A stretch of DNA of 64,000 bases, from NCBI RefSeq assembly GCF_001425865.1, contig NZ_LMDS01000004.1:1741355-1805354 (forward strand), in the 5' to 3' direction. This document shows, piece after piece, positions 26,965-35,461 of the stretch (position 1 is the stretch's first letter; each line of letters opens with the position of its first letter). This stretch comes from Rhizobacter sp. Root404. GTDB lineage: Bacteria > Pseudomonadota > Gammaproteobacteria > Burkholderiales > Burkholderiaceae_C. Under the pieces are notes generated by a model. That model did no database searches. It was not told the origin of the DNA and saw nothing but the letters and a program-made list of their open reading frames with translations. Both the position numbers and the translations under genes were made by a program.

Positions 26965-28779
26965 ATGACGACCAACCCGCCCACCGCCCTCACCGCCCCA
27001 CGCTGGGCCTGGCTGCCGCCGATCGGCAGCCGCCGCTACTACCTGATGCTGGGACTGCTCGGTGCGCTGGTGCTGGGGCCGCTCGGCGGCGTGACCGCGT
27101 CGTACATGAACTTCTCGATCGGCTTCTTCGTCGGTGGGCAGGTGCTGGCCGGCATCCTCGGCTCGACGGTGACGCTGGGCTACGGCCCCGAAGGCAAGCA
27201 CGGCGCCAACTACATGCAGACGGCCGCGGCGTCGGTCGCCGGCATGGCCGGCATGGGCGTGCTGATCCAGGCGATGGTCTGGATGGGGCTGCCGCAGCCG
27301 CCGCTGTGGCAGCTGATGCTGTTCATGGGCGCGATCGGCATGTTCGGCGCCGGGGTCGGCATGCTGTACACGCCGGTGCTGGTCGATCGGCTGCAACTAA
27401 CTTTCCCGTCGGGCCTGGCGGTCGCGAACATCCTGCGTGCGCTGACCGACCCGGTGCTGCTGCGCCAGTCGATCGCGCGGCTCGGCACCGGCATGGGCCT
27501 GGGCCTGGCCGGCGGCATCGGCGCCGCCAAGCTCGGCTGGCTGGCCGCGATCGAGATCTCGACCTCGACGCTCGGTGCCGGCATGCTGGTCGGCGCACGC
27601 ATCGGCATCGCCGCGCTGGTGGCCGGCACGACCGGCACCTTGCTGATTCCGTTCTTCGTCTCGATCGGCTGGCTGCATGCCGGCGAGCCGTTCCGCAAGA
27701 TCACGTTCCTGATCGGCCTGGGGCTGATCATGGGCGCCGCCATCCTCGACATCGGGCAGATCCTGGCCGAGGCCTGGCGCCGCTGGCGCGCGCCGCCGGT
27801 CGCCAAGGCGCCGGTGGCGGGCGAGGAGTGGAAGCGCACCAGCACCGGCCGGCTGCTTGCATGGGTCGCGTTCTCGGGCGCGGCGGTGGTGTGGGTCGGC
27901 GCCGGCGTGCTGCACCAGCCGGTGTTCTTCATGGCGGTGGCCATCGTGCTGGTGTTCGTGTTCGCGATGGTCAACGGCATCTCGCTCGGCATCAGCGACA
28001 GCAATCCGATCTCGTCGGCCTTCGTCACCGCGGTGGTGCTGATGGCCGCGCTCGGGCTGAAGGACCCGATCGTCGGGCTGATGGCGGGCAGCATCCTGCT
28101 GGTGGCCTGCAGCGTCGCCGGCGACATGCAGCAGGACCGCTCGACCGGCTGGCGCCTGGGCACGCCGCGGACGATCCAGTTCCGCTTCCAGGTGATGGGG
28201 CTGGTGGTCGGCGCGATCCTGACCGTCGGCTTCGCCAAGCTGTTCATGAGCGCCTACCCGGTGCTGGGTCTGGACCAGACCGTGCAGTCGGCCGCCGCGC
28301 AATCCACCCAGTGGCAGTCGACGATGACCTACAAGTTCGTCGGCGTGCTGCGCAGCCTGACGGACGACAAGCCGTACCAGCGCACCGCGATCGTGATCGG
28401 CATCGCGATCGGGCTGTCGGTCCAGTTGCTGCGCCAGTGGCTGTTCTCGCGCGCCGCCTACCAGCGCTTCAGGCAGAGCGGACGGCTCGGCGGCGCGGCC
28501 GACTTCGTGATCGACGCGGCGCTGATCCCGTCGCCCTACGCGTATTCGTTCGGCACCTTCCTGAGCCTGGCGACGTCAGCCTGGTTCGCGGCCGGCGGCG
28601 TGATCAGCAGCGTCGCGAACTGGCTCGGGGGTCGCGGCGCCACCGACCGCCGCAGCGACGACACGCTGGCCGACGACATGAGCACCACCTCGCTGATCGG
28701 CGGTGGCCTGATCGCCGGCGATGCGCTCGCGGCGCTGGGGCTGGGCGTGGTGGGATTGCTGGCGACGGTGGCGGGCTAG
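26965..28779 (+). CDS. OPT family oligopeptide transporter
   Basis: A 604-residue inner-membrane protein with about 14 hydrophobic segments. Family blocks include a long N-terminal stretch ALVLGPLGGVTASYMNFSIGF, the NGISLGISDSNPISS segment, and GDMQQDRSTGWRLGTPRTIQFR, which corresponds to the conserved QDLKTGxLLGATP region of OPT proteins. OPT carriers import short peptides or metal chelates. Start at ATG 26965; an upstream TTG is not needed. It is divergent from the AstE-like gene and 16 bases from the convergent marR gene. Confidence 0.9.
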   Translation: MTTNPPTALTAPRWAWLPPIGSRRYYLMLGLLGALVLGPLGGVTASYMNFSIGFFVGGQVLAGILGSTVTLGYGPEGKHGANYMQTAAASVAGMAGMGVLIQAMVWMGLPQPPLWQLMLFMGAIGMFGAGVGMLYTPVLVDRLQLTFPSGLAVANILRALTDPVLLRQSIARLGTGMGLGLAGGIGAAKLGWLAAIEISTSTLGAGMLVGARIGIAALVAGTTGTLLIPFFVSIGWLHAGEPFRKITFLIGLGLIMGAAILDIGQILAEAWRRWRAPPVAKAPVAGEEWKRTSTGRLLAWVAFSGAAVVWVGAGVLHQPVFFMAVAIVLVFVFAMVNGISLGISDSNPISSAFVTAVVLMAALGLKDPIVGLMAGSILLVACSVAGDMQQDRSTGWRLGTPRTIQFRFQVMGLVVGAILTVGFAKLFMSAYPVLGLDQTVQSAAAQSTQWQSTMTYKFVGVLRSLTDDKPYQRTAIVIGIAIGLSVQLLRQWLFSRAAYQRFRQSGRLGGAADFVIDAALIPSPYAYSFGTFLSLATSAWFAAGGVISSVANWLGGRGATDRRSDDTLADDMSTTSLIGGGLIAGDALAALGLGVVGLLATVAG

Positions 28780-28794
28780 CGGCCGAGTCCGGCG

Positions 28795-29274
28795 TCAGCG
28801 TTTGACCGGCCTGCCGGTCGCGACCTTCATCAGCAGTTCGATCAGCAGCGCGCGCTCCGCGGCCGAGAGCGCGCGCAGCGCGGGCGCCTCCATCGTCGCG
28901 GCGATGGCCTCGGCGCGCTCGACGAGGTCCTGGCCGCTGGCGGTCAGGTGGATGTGCATCGCGCGCCGGTCCTTGGTGCTGCGCACCCGTTCGACCCAGC
29001 CGCGCTCGACCAACCGGTCGAGCGTGACGGCCATGTTGGGCGCCGAGATGTCGAGCGCCTCGCCGAGCTGCTTCTGATTGACCTGCGGGTTCGCGGCCAC
29101 GAGCATCAGGATCGAGAACTCGACGACTTTGAGGTCGAGCGGCTCGAAGTTGCGCGCGAACACGCGCTTCATCGTGATCGCGGCGCGGCTCGCGGCGTAG
29201 CCGACGAGGTGGGTCAGGCGGGACTGGTCGAGCGTGTCGGCGCTCGCGGGAGGGGGAGCGACGGTTCCAGGCAT
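28795..29274 (-). CDS. MarR-family regulator of the hydroxycinnamate operon
   Basis: A 159-residue MarR protein. The winged helix is around 50-115: VNQKQLGEALDISAPNMAVTLDRLVERGWVERVRSTKDRRAMHIHLTASG, with the DRR wing. It is the last gene on the strand after livF, so it is part of the long unit that begins with the enoyl-CoA hydratase. MarR proteins such as CouR, HcaR and FerC repress hydroxycinnamate genes until the CoA-thioester intermediate binds, and the same is likely here. The two AT-rich inverted repeats at 38166-38184 and 38234-38254 are the obvious operators. Confidence 0.88.
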   Translation of the reverse strand: MPGTVAPPPASADTLDQSRLTHLVGYAASRAAITMKRVFARNFEPLDLKVVEFSILMLVAANPQVNQKQLGEALDISAPNMAVTLDRLVERGWVERVRSTKDRRAMHIHLTASGQDLVERAEAIAATMEAPALRALSAAERALLIELLMKVATGRPVKR

Positions 29275-29282
29275 CGTGGAGT

Positions 29283-30023
29283 CTAGGCCGCGTTCTTGCG
29301 CGCCGCGCCGAGGTAGGTGTCGATCACGCGCGAGTCCTTCGCCAGGTCGGCGGCCGGGCCCTCGAGTGCGATCTCGCCCATCTCCAGCACGTAACCGTGG
29401 TCGGCCACCTCGAGCGCGGCGCGTGCGTTCTGCTCGACCAGCAGGATCGTCACGCCGGTCGCGCGCAGCCCGTCGATGATGCGGAAGATCTCCTTCACGA
29501 CCAGCGGTGCGAGGCCCAGGCTGGGCTCGTCGAGCATCAGCAATTGCGGCTTGCTCATCAGCGCGCGGCCGATCGCGAGCATCTGGCGCTCGCCGCCCGA
29601 CAGCGTGCCGGCCAGCTGCGTGCGGCGTTCCTTCAGGCGCGGGAACAGCGCGAACACCTCCTCGATCGCCGCGGCGCTGTCCTTCTTGCCCAGGCGCACC
29701 TGGCGGTAGGCGCCGAGCAGCAGGTTGTCCTCGACCGGCATCGTGCCGAACAGCGCGCGCGTCTCGGGCACCAGCGCCATGCCCTGCATCACGCGTTCTT
29801 CGAGCGTGTCGAGGACCATCGATCGGCCCTGGTAGTCGATCGCGCCGCGCGACGGCAGGCAGCCCATCAGCGCGTTCAGCAGCGTCGACTTGCCGGCGCC
29901 GTTCGGGCCGATCACGGTGACGACGCTGCCCTTCGCCGCTTTCAGGTTGAGGCCGTGCAGCACCTCGGCGCGGCCGTAGCCGGCGTGCAGATCGCGAACG
30001 TCGAGGATCAGGTCGGTCGTCAT
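29283..30023 (-). CDS. livF: ABC transporter ATP-binding protein, LivF type (hydroxycinnamate cluster)
   Basis: A 246-residue ATPase with Walker A GPNGAGKS, signature LSGGERQMLAIGRAL and Walker B LLMLDEPSLGLAP. It begins two bases after the stop of the LivM-LivG fusion gene. With the fusion, LivH and the binding protein at 32964 it makes a full importer. Its gene is not closely similar to the livF at 16220, so the two importers are separate lineages rather than a recent duplication. Confidence 0.93.
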   Translation of the reverse strand: MTTDLILDVRDLHAGYGRAEVLHGLNLKAAKGSVVTVIGPNGAGKSTLLNALMGCLPSRGAIDYQGRSMVLDTLEERVMQGMALVPETRALFGTMPVEDNLLLGAYRQVRLGKKDSAAAIEEVFALFPRLKERRTQLAGTLSGGERQMLAIGRALMSKPQLLMLDEPSLGLAPLVVKEIFRIIDGLRATGVTILLVEQNARAALEVADHGYVLEMGEIALEGPAADLAKDSRVIDTYLGAARKNAA

Positions 30024-30025
30024 GC

Positions 30026-31792
30026 TCAGTGCTCCGTGCCGAGGTAGGCGGCGCGCACCGCCGGGCTGGCCTGCACTTCTTCCGGCGTGCCTTCGATCAG
30101 CTTGGTGCCGAACTCCATCACGACGATGCGGTCGACCAGGCCCATCACCAGGTCCATGTCGTGCTCGACCAGCAGGATGCTCAGGCCCTCGTCGCGCAGC
30201 TGGCGCAGCACGTCGGCCAGGCCCTGCTTCTCCTTCAGGCGCAGGCCGGCGGCGGGCTCGTCGAGCAGCAGCAGCGTCGGGTCGGCACACAGCGCGCGGG
30301 CGATCTCCATCAGCCGCTGCGGGCCGAGCGCCAGGTTGCCGGCGAGCTCGTGCATGTGCTCGGCCATGCCGATGCGGCGCAGCTGCTTCTCGGCTTCCTT
30401 CAGCAGCTGGCGCTCCTCGGCGCGGTCGATCCGCAGCATCGCCGAGCCCACGCCGCGCGAGCCGCGCAAGTGCGCGCCGAGCGCGACGTTCTCTAGCACC
30501 GTCATGCCGGCGATCATCTTGACGTGCTGGAAGGTGCGCGAGACGCCGCGCTTCGCGATCTGCCGCGACGGCAGCGAGTCGATGCGCTCGCCGCGCAGCG
30601 TGACGCTGCCGCGCGTGACCGGGAGCACGCCGGTGACGAGGTTGAAGGTGGTCGACTTGCCCGCACCGTTCGGCCCGATCAGGCCGAGGATCTCGCCGGC
30701 GCGGACCTGGAAGCTCACGTCGTTGACGGCGACCAGCCCGCCGAATTCCTTGCGCGCCGCGTTCACGTCGAGCACCACCTCGCCGTGCGGCGGGCGCGAG
30801 CGCTCGGCCAGCGCCGGCGCATCGGCCCAGTCGACCTTGCGCTGGACGCGCGGCAGGCGCGCCTCGATGAACGCCCAGATGCCGTCGCGCGCGTACTGCA
30901 GCACCAGCACCAGCAGGATGCCGAACACGATGATCTCGTAGTTGCCGCTGCCGCCCAGCAGCTTGGGCAGCCAGACCTGCAGCTGGTCCTCGAGGATCTT
31001 GACGACGCCGGCGCCGACCAGCGCGCCCCAGACGTGGCCGACCCCGCCGATCACCGCCATGAACAGGTACTCGATGCCCATCTTCAGGCCGAACGGCGAC
31101 GGGTTGACGGTGCGCTGGAAGTGCGCGAACAGCCAGCCGGAGATGCTCGCGAGCATCGCCGCGAGCACGAACGCGGTAACCTTGGTCTGGAAGGTGTTGA
31201 CGCCCATCGCCTCGGCCATCGTCGAGCCGCCCTTGACGGCGCGCAGCGCGCGGCCGGCGCGCGAGTCGAGCAGGTTGGTCGCGGCCAGCGCGGCCAGCAC
31301 GACGATCACCCACAGCAGGTAGAAGAAGCTGCGGCCGGTGTTGAGCTCGATGCCGAAGAACTTCAGCGCCGGCACGCCGAGCAGGCCGTCGTACTTGCCG
31401 AGCGCGTCGATGTTGCCGAGCAGGTAGTACAGGCTCAGGCCCCACGCGATCGTCGCGAGCGGCAGGTAGTGGCCGGACATGCGCAGCGTGATCCAGCCGA
31501 GGATCAAGGCCGCGATCGCGGTGATGACCAGCCCGATCCAGACCGTGAGCCACGGCGACACGCCCTGCGTCAGCGTCAGGTACGCGGCGGTGTACGCCCC
31601 GAGACCGACGAACGCGGCCTGCCCGAACGAGGTCAGCCCGGCCACGCCGGTCAGCAGCACCAGGCCGATCACGACCAGCGTGTACAGGCCGATGTAGTTG
31701 GCCTGCGTGATCCAGAACTCGGGCACCGGCAGCTGCGGCAGCAGCGCCAGCAGCACGATGAAGGCGATCAGAAAGGAACGGCGCATGGTCAT
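30026..31792 (-). CDS. Fused LivM permease-LivG ATPase
   Basis: A 588-residue fusion. Residues 1 to about 320 are a LivM-type permease (GLTSFGQAAFVGLGAYTAAYL and the loop RALRAVKGGSTMAEAMGVN). A linker with PRVQRKVDWADAPALAERSRPPHG follows. From about 345 to the end is a LivG-type ATPase with Walker A GPNGAGKST, the signature-like LALGPQRLMEIARAL and Walker B LLLLDEPAAGL. No stop or frameshift lies between the parts. Fused LivMG proteins are known in aromatic-acid importers of Betaproteobacteria. ATG 31792 was chosen because GAGGAA in the end of livH lies 7 bases upstream; the start is 4 bases after the livH stop. Confidence 0.92.
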   Translation of the reverse strand: MTMRRSFLIAFIVLLALLPQLPVPEFWITQANYIGLYTLVVIGLVLLTGVAGLTSFGQAAFVGLGAYTAAYLTLTQGVSPWLTVWIGLVITAIAALILGWITLRMSGHYLPLATIAWGLSLYYLLGNIDALGKYDGLLGVPALKFFGIELNTGRSFFYLLWVIVVLAALAATNLLDSRAGRALRAVKGGSTMAEAMGVNTFQTKVTAFVLAAMLASISGWLFAHFQRTVNPSPFGLKMGIEYLFMAVIGGVGHVWGALVGAGVVKILEDQLQVWLPKLLGGSGNYEIIVFGILLVLVLQYARDGIWAFIEARLPRVQRKVDWADAPALAERSRPPHGEVVLDVNAARKEFGGLVAVNDVSFQVRAGEILGLIGPNGAGKSTTFNLVTGVLPVTRGSVTLRGERIDSLPSRQIAKRGVSRTFQHVKMIAGMTVLENVALGAHLRGSRGVGSAMLRIDRAEERQLLKEAEKQLRRIGMAEHMHELAGNLALGPQRLMEIARALCADPTLLLLDEPAAGLRLKEKQGLADVLRQLRDEGLSILLVEHDMDLVMGLVDRIVVMEFGTKLIEGTPEEVQASPAVRAAYLGTEH

Positions 31793-31796
31793 GGCG

Positions 31797-32837
31797 TCAT
31801 TCCTCTTCGTCGTCATGGCCGTGCTGGAACGAGCGCCACAGCAGCACGGGGATGATCACGGTGAACACGATCACCTCCTTGAACGCACTCGCGTAGAACG
31901 AGCCGAAACTCTCGAGCAGGCCGACGAACAGTGCGCCGACCGCCGCGGCCGGGTAACTCGCCAGGCCGCCAAAGATCGCGGCGACGAAGCCCTTCAGGCC
32001 GATCAGGAAGCCCGAGTCGTAGAACAGCGTCGTCGTCGGCCCGATCAGCAGGCCCGACAGCGCGCCCATGAATGCAGCCAGGCCGAAGCTCAGGCGCCCG
32101 GCGCCGGTGGTGGAGATGCCCATCAGGCGCGCGCCGAGCCGGTTGACCGCCGTGGCGCGCAGCGCCTTGCCGCGCAGCGTGCGCTCGAAGAACAGGTACA
32201 GCATCAGGATCAGCGCGATCGAGACCATGAAGATGATCACCGCCTGGCCCGACAGCGCGAGCGCGCCGGCCGAGAAGCGCGCGTCCCAGAAGCTCGGGTT
32301 GCGGAAGCCCTCGGCGCCGAAGAACACCAGGCCCAGGCCGGTCAGCGCGAAGTGGGTGCCGACCGAGACGATCAGCAGCACCAGCACGGTCGCGTCGGCG
32401 AGCTTCTCGTAGGCGAGGCGGTAGACCAGCGGGCCGAGCGGCGTGACGATCGCCAGCGTCAGCAAGCTCTGGAACAGCAGCGGCAGCTTCAGCGGGGCGG
32501 CCCACCAGGTGACTGCCGCGACGATCACCGGCGCGATCAGCCAGCGACCCGCTTTCATCAGTGCCGCCCCGAACGGTACGCCGCGCTTCAGCGCAGCCAC
32601 CAGGTCGAGCGCGGTCGCGATCGCCGCCATCACCACCAGCAGCCAGACCGTGCCGGGCACCTTGCCCATCTGCAGCAGCGCCAGCGTCAGCGCCCCATAG
32701 GCCACGAATTCGCCCTGCGGGATGAAGATCACCCGCGTGATCGCGAACACCAGGACGGTCGCCAGCCCGAGCAGCGCGTAGATCGCGCCGTTCGTCGCGC
32801 CGTCGAGCATCAGGATGCTGGCAATCGAGAAGTCCAT
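31797..32837 (-). CDS. livH: ABC transporter permease, LivH type (hydroxycinnamate cluster)
   Basis: A 346-residue polytopic permease, longer than usual LivH (about 290-300) because of an inserted hydrophobic region around residues 70-140. The typical start DFSIASILMLDGATNGAIYALLGLATVLVF, the loop RGKALRATAVNRLGARLMGIS and an acidic tail HGHDDEEE are visible. Start at ATG 32837. A 20-bp palindrome lies 36 bases upstream, between this gene and the binding-protein gene, so an internal regulated promoter is possible. Confidence 0.92.
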   Translation of the reverse strand: MDFSIASILMLDGATNGAIYALLGLATVLVFAITRVIFIPQGEFVAYGALTLALLQMGKVPGTVWLLVVMAAIATALDLVAALKRGVPFGAALMKAGRWLIAPVIVAAVTWWAAPLKLPLLFQSLLTLAIVTPLGPLVYRLAYEKLADATVLVLLIVSVGTHFALTGLGLVFFGAEGFRNPSFWDARFSAGALALSGQAVIIFMVSIALILMLYLFFERTLRGKALRATAVNRLGARLMGISTTGAGRLSFGLAAFMGALSGLLIGPTTTLFYDSGFLIGLKGFVAAIFGGLASYPAAAVGALFVGLLESFGSFYASAFKEVIVFTVIIPVLLWRSFQHGHDDEEE

Positions 32838-32872
32838 GAGCGGCGCAGGCTGGAATGACGAAGCGGGTTTGT

Positions 32873-32892
32873 TCGACCGACCGGTCGGTCGA
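32873..32892. promoter_or_regulatory. 20-bp perfect palindrome, TetR-type operator candidate
   Basis: TCGACCGACCGGTCGGTCGA is symmetrical over all 20 bases. Nested GACCGACCGGTCGGTC repeats of this kind are typical of TetR-family operators. It lies between the binding-protein and livH genes, 36 bases before the livH start. No TetR gene is in the window, so the regulator would act from elsewhere. Confidence 0.6.
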
Positions 32893-32963
32893 GACAGCCG
32901 GGGATCATACAAGCGGACCGAGAGCCGGCGACGCGCCGGACTCTCCGGAGAAACCCTAGACGA

Positions 32964-34106
32964 TCACTTGGTCGGCGCCAGCTTCCACTCGCCGCCGCCG
33001 ATCGTCAGCAGCACGCCGGTCTCGGGCGTGTAGCCGAAATGGTCGGCCGCGGTGTAGTTCAGGACGCCCTGGGACACCGGTGTGCGGCCCATCGTCTCGA
33101 GCGCATCCTTCAACGCCGCGCGGAACTCCTTGGTGCCCGGCTTGGCCTTCTTCAGCGCCAGCGGCACCGCTTTCTCGAGCACGACGACGACGTCGTACGC
33201 ATGCGCCGCGAACTGGTTGGCGTTGCCCTTGCCGAACGCCTTCTCGTAGTCGGCGACGTACTTGGTCGCGATCGCCTTGCTGGCATTGCTGTCCGGCAGC
33301 AGGTAGGGCACCACGGCCGGGCCGGACGAGACGAACGAGCCTTCGACATCGGCGCCGCCGATGCGGATCAGGTCGCGCGATGCAGCGCCGTGGGTCTGGA
33401 AGATCTTGGTCTTCGCGTAGCCGCGCTCGACCAAGCCCTTGTGCGGCATTGCCGCGCCGCTGCCCGAGGCCGCGACCAGGATCGCGTCCGGGTTCGCCGT
33501 GACCAGTTTCAGCGCCTGCCCGGTCACGCTGGTGTCCGAGCGCGCGAAGCGCTCGGTCGCGATCAGCTTGATGCCGGCCTTGTCGGCGGCGGCCTGGATG
33601 TCCTTCAGCCAGGCTTCGCCGTAGGCGTCGGCATAACCGAGGAAGCCGTAGGTCTTGACGCCGGTGCGCTTCCAGTAGTCGACGATCGGGATCGCCATCA
33701 CCGCGGTCGACTGCGGCATGCGGAACGACCAGCCGCCCTTGCCTTCCGGCAGGTTCACCGGCGACAGCATCAGCTGCACCGTCTGGCCTTCGGCGGCGAC
33801 ATCGGCCATCGCCGCGGCCACCGGCGTGGCGACCGAGCCGACGATGACGTCGACATGGTCCTCGGTGATGAAGCGGCGGGTGTTCTTGACGGCCAGCGTC
33901 GGGTCGGTCGCGTCGTCGAGCACGATCACGTTGAGCTTCTCGCCGGCGATCGACTTCGGCCACAGCTCGATGCCGTTCTTGGTCGGGATGCCGAGCGCCG
34001 AGGTCGGGCCGGTCAGCGAGATGCTGACGCCGATCGTGATGTCGGCATGGGCCGCGCCGGCGAAGGCGACGGCGATCGAGGCGGCGAGCAGGTGGATCTT
34101 CTTCAT
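32964..34106 (-). CDS. ABC transporter substrate-binding protein for the hydroxycinnamate cluster
   Basis: A 380-residue periplasmic binding protein of the Peripla_BP_6 fold. The signal peptide is MKKIHLLAASIAVAFAGAAHA, followed by DITIGVSISLTGPTSALGIP. It shares many segments with the orphan binding protein at 1539, including the tail VLLTIGGGEWKL. In Rhodopseudomonas, CouP-type binding proteins of this family take up p-coumarate and other phenylpropanoids, and the gene context here argues for the same. It is preceded by the thioesterase gene and followed after 126 bases by livH. Confidence 0.9.
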   Translation of the reverse strand: MKKIHLLAASIAVAFAGAAHADITIGVSISLTGPTSALGIPTKNGIELWPKSIAGEKLNVIVLDDATDPTLAVKNTRRFITEDHVDVIVGSVATPVAAAMADVAAEGQTVQLMLSPVNLPEGKGGWSFRMPQSTAVMAIPIVDYWKRTGVKTYGFLGYADAYGEAWLKDIQAAADKAGIKLIATERFARSDTSVTGQALKLVTANPDAILVAASGSGAAMPHKGLVERGYAKTKIFQTHGAASRDLIRIGGADVEGSFVSSGPAVVPYLLPDSNASKAIATKYVADYEKAFGKGNANQFAAHAYDVVVVLEKAVPLALKKAKPGTKEFRAALKDALETMGRTPVSQGVLNYTAADHFGYTPETGVLLTIGGGEWKLAPTK

Positions 34107-34140
34107 GCGGGTCTCCGGTGGGGTCGTTGTCAGAACAGCG

Positions 34141-34575
34141 CTAGGAACAAAGCAGGCGGATGTCTTCGGGCACGGGGATCGCGCGCAGCCGGTCGCGGTC
34201 GTGCTCGTCGCGCTTGACGAAGGCGCGCACCTCGCGGCCCTCGCAGATCAGGTCGACGCCGCCATCAGGCCGGGCGCGCGTGATGCGGTGCATCTGCACG
34301 ACGACCTTGGCGCGCCACTCCTCGACGTGGGTCGCGACGATCAGGCGTTCGCCGTAGGTCGCGGACTTGACGAACTTGGTGTTGATCTCGAGCAGCGGCG
34401 TGCCGACGATGCCGCGCGTCTTCTCGAGCTCGCGCCACGGCGGCACGCCGCACTGCATGAAGAACGACAGCGAAGCGGTGTCCATCCAGCGCGAGAAGTT
34501 CGGGAAGAACACGATCCCCGCGGGATCGCAATCGCCGAAGGTCACGTCGACGGAGTAGGTGGTGGTGCGCGTCAT
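34141..34575 (-). CDS. Acyl-CoA thioesterase, 4-hydroxybenzoyl-CoA thioesterase (hot-dog) family
   Basis: A 144-residue single hot-dog protein. The catalytic aspartate is D17 in FGDCDPAGIVFFPNFSRWMD, the hallmark of the 4HBT/YbgC class. It would hydrolyse an aroyl- or acyl-CoA thioester; in this cluster the plausible roles are release of vanillate or 4-hydroxybenzoate from its CoA ester, or rescue of CoA from dead-end intermediates. It lies between the SDR gene and the binding-protein gene, separated from the SDR gene by a 92-base gap that holds an intergenic repeat. Confidence 0.88.
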   Translation of the reverse strand: MTRTTTYSVDVTFGDCDPAGIVFFPNFSRWMDTASLSFFMQCGVPPWRELEKTRGIVGTPLLEINTKFVKSATYGERLIVATHVEEWRAKVVVQMHRITRARPDGGVDLICEGREVRAFVKRDEHDRDRLRAIPVPEDIRLLCS

Positions 34576-34600
34576 CTAATGAGGTCCTCGGCCGGCGCCG

Positions 34601-34660
34601 GGCCGCCCCAAGGCGGCCGAGCGCCCCCTCGGGGGGCAGGAGCGAAGCGACGTGGGGGCC
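34601..34660. repeat. Burkholderiales-type GC-rich stem-loop intergenic repeat
   Basis: Two stem-loops in a row: GGCCGCC-CCAA-GGCGGCC at 34601-34618, then CCCCC-TC-GGGGG at 34624-34635, followed by GCAGGAGCGAAGCGACGTGGGGGCC. I recognise this pattern as a short dispersed element that is common between genes in Comamonadaceae and relatives. It lies inside an operon, so it does not have to stop transcription; it may stabilise mRNA ends. Confidence 0.75.
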
Positions 34661-34667
34661 GACATTT

Positions 34668-35444
34668 CTAGCGCGGCGCCATGCGCAGCGCGCCATCGAG
34701 GCGGATCACCTCGCCGTTCAGCGACATGTTCTCGACGATAGCGGCGCACAGGTGCGCGAACTCTTCGGGTTTGCCCAGCCGCTTCGGGAACGGGATGCTC
34801 GCGGCGAGCGACTCCTGCACCGGCAGCGGCAGCTCGGCCATCAGCGGCGTCAGGAACAGCCCCGGCGCGATCGTGCAGACGCGCACGCCGAACTGCGCCA
34901 GGTCGCGCGCCAGCGGCAGCGTCAGCGCGACGACGCCGCCCTTCGACGCGGCATACGCCTCCTGCCCCACCTGGCCGTCGAACGCGGCGACCGACGCGGT
35001 GTTGACGACCACGCCGCGCTCGCCGTCTTCCAGCGGCTCGAGCTTGACCATCTCGGCGACGGCCAGGCGCGTCATGTTGAACGTGCCGACCAGGTTGATC
35101 CTGACGACGCGCTCGAAGTCCTCGAGCGGCATCGGCGTGCCGTCCTTGCCGATCAGGCGCTTCGCGGTGCCGATGCCGGCGACGTTCATCAGCAGCCGCG
35201 CCGGGCCGTGTGCGGCGCGCGCCGCGGCGAGCGCGGCCAGCACGCTGACGGTCGAGGTGATGTCGCACTCGATGCCTATCGCTTGCCCATTCGCGCCGAT
35301 CTCGGCGGCCAGCGCCTGCGCGCCGGCGCCGTTGCGGTCGAGCACCGCCACTTTGGCGCCGCGCTTCGCGAGTTCGCGCGCAGTCTGCGCGCCCAGGCCC
35401 GAGGCGCCGCCGGTGACGAGCGCGGCTAGTCCGTGGATGTTCAT
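34668..35444 (-). CDS. Short-chain dehydrogenase, 3-hydroxyacyl-CoA dehydrogenase type (CouN-like role)
   Basis: A 258-residue classical SDR. The cofactor motif is TGGASGLG (11-18), the NAD-preferring aspartate follows in AVLDRNG, and the catalytic serine and YAASK lie in NTASVAAFDGQVGQEAYAASKGG. It resembles the type II 3-hydroxyacyl-CoA dehydrogenases (HSD17B10-like). In the CoA-dependent beta-oxidative route for hydroxycinnamates it would oxidise the 3-hydroxy-3-arylpropanoyl-CoA made by the hydratase to the beta-keto thioester. It is 17 bases after the synthetase gene. The role rests on context; the fold is certain. Confidence 0.88.
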   Translation of the reverse strand: MNIHGLAALVTGGASGLGAQTARELAKRGAKVAVLDRNGAGAQALAAEIGANGQAIGIECDITSTVSVLAALAAARAAHGPARLLMNVAGIGTAKRLIGKDGTPMPLEDFERVVRINLVGTFNMTRLAVAEMVKLEPLEDGERGVVVNTASVAAFDGQVGQEAYAASKGGVVALTLPLARDLAQFGVRVCTIAPGLFLTPLMAELPLPVQESLAASIPFPKRLGKPEEFAHLCAAIVENMSLNGEVIRLDGALRMAPR

Positions 35445-35461
35445 GTCGTGTTCCCTGAAAG

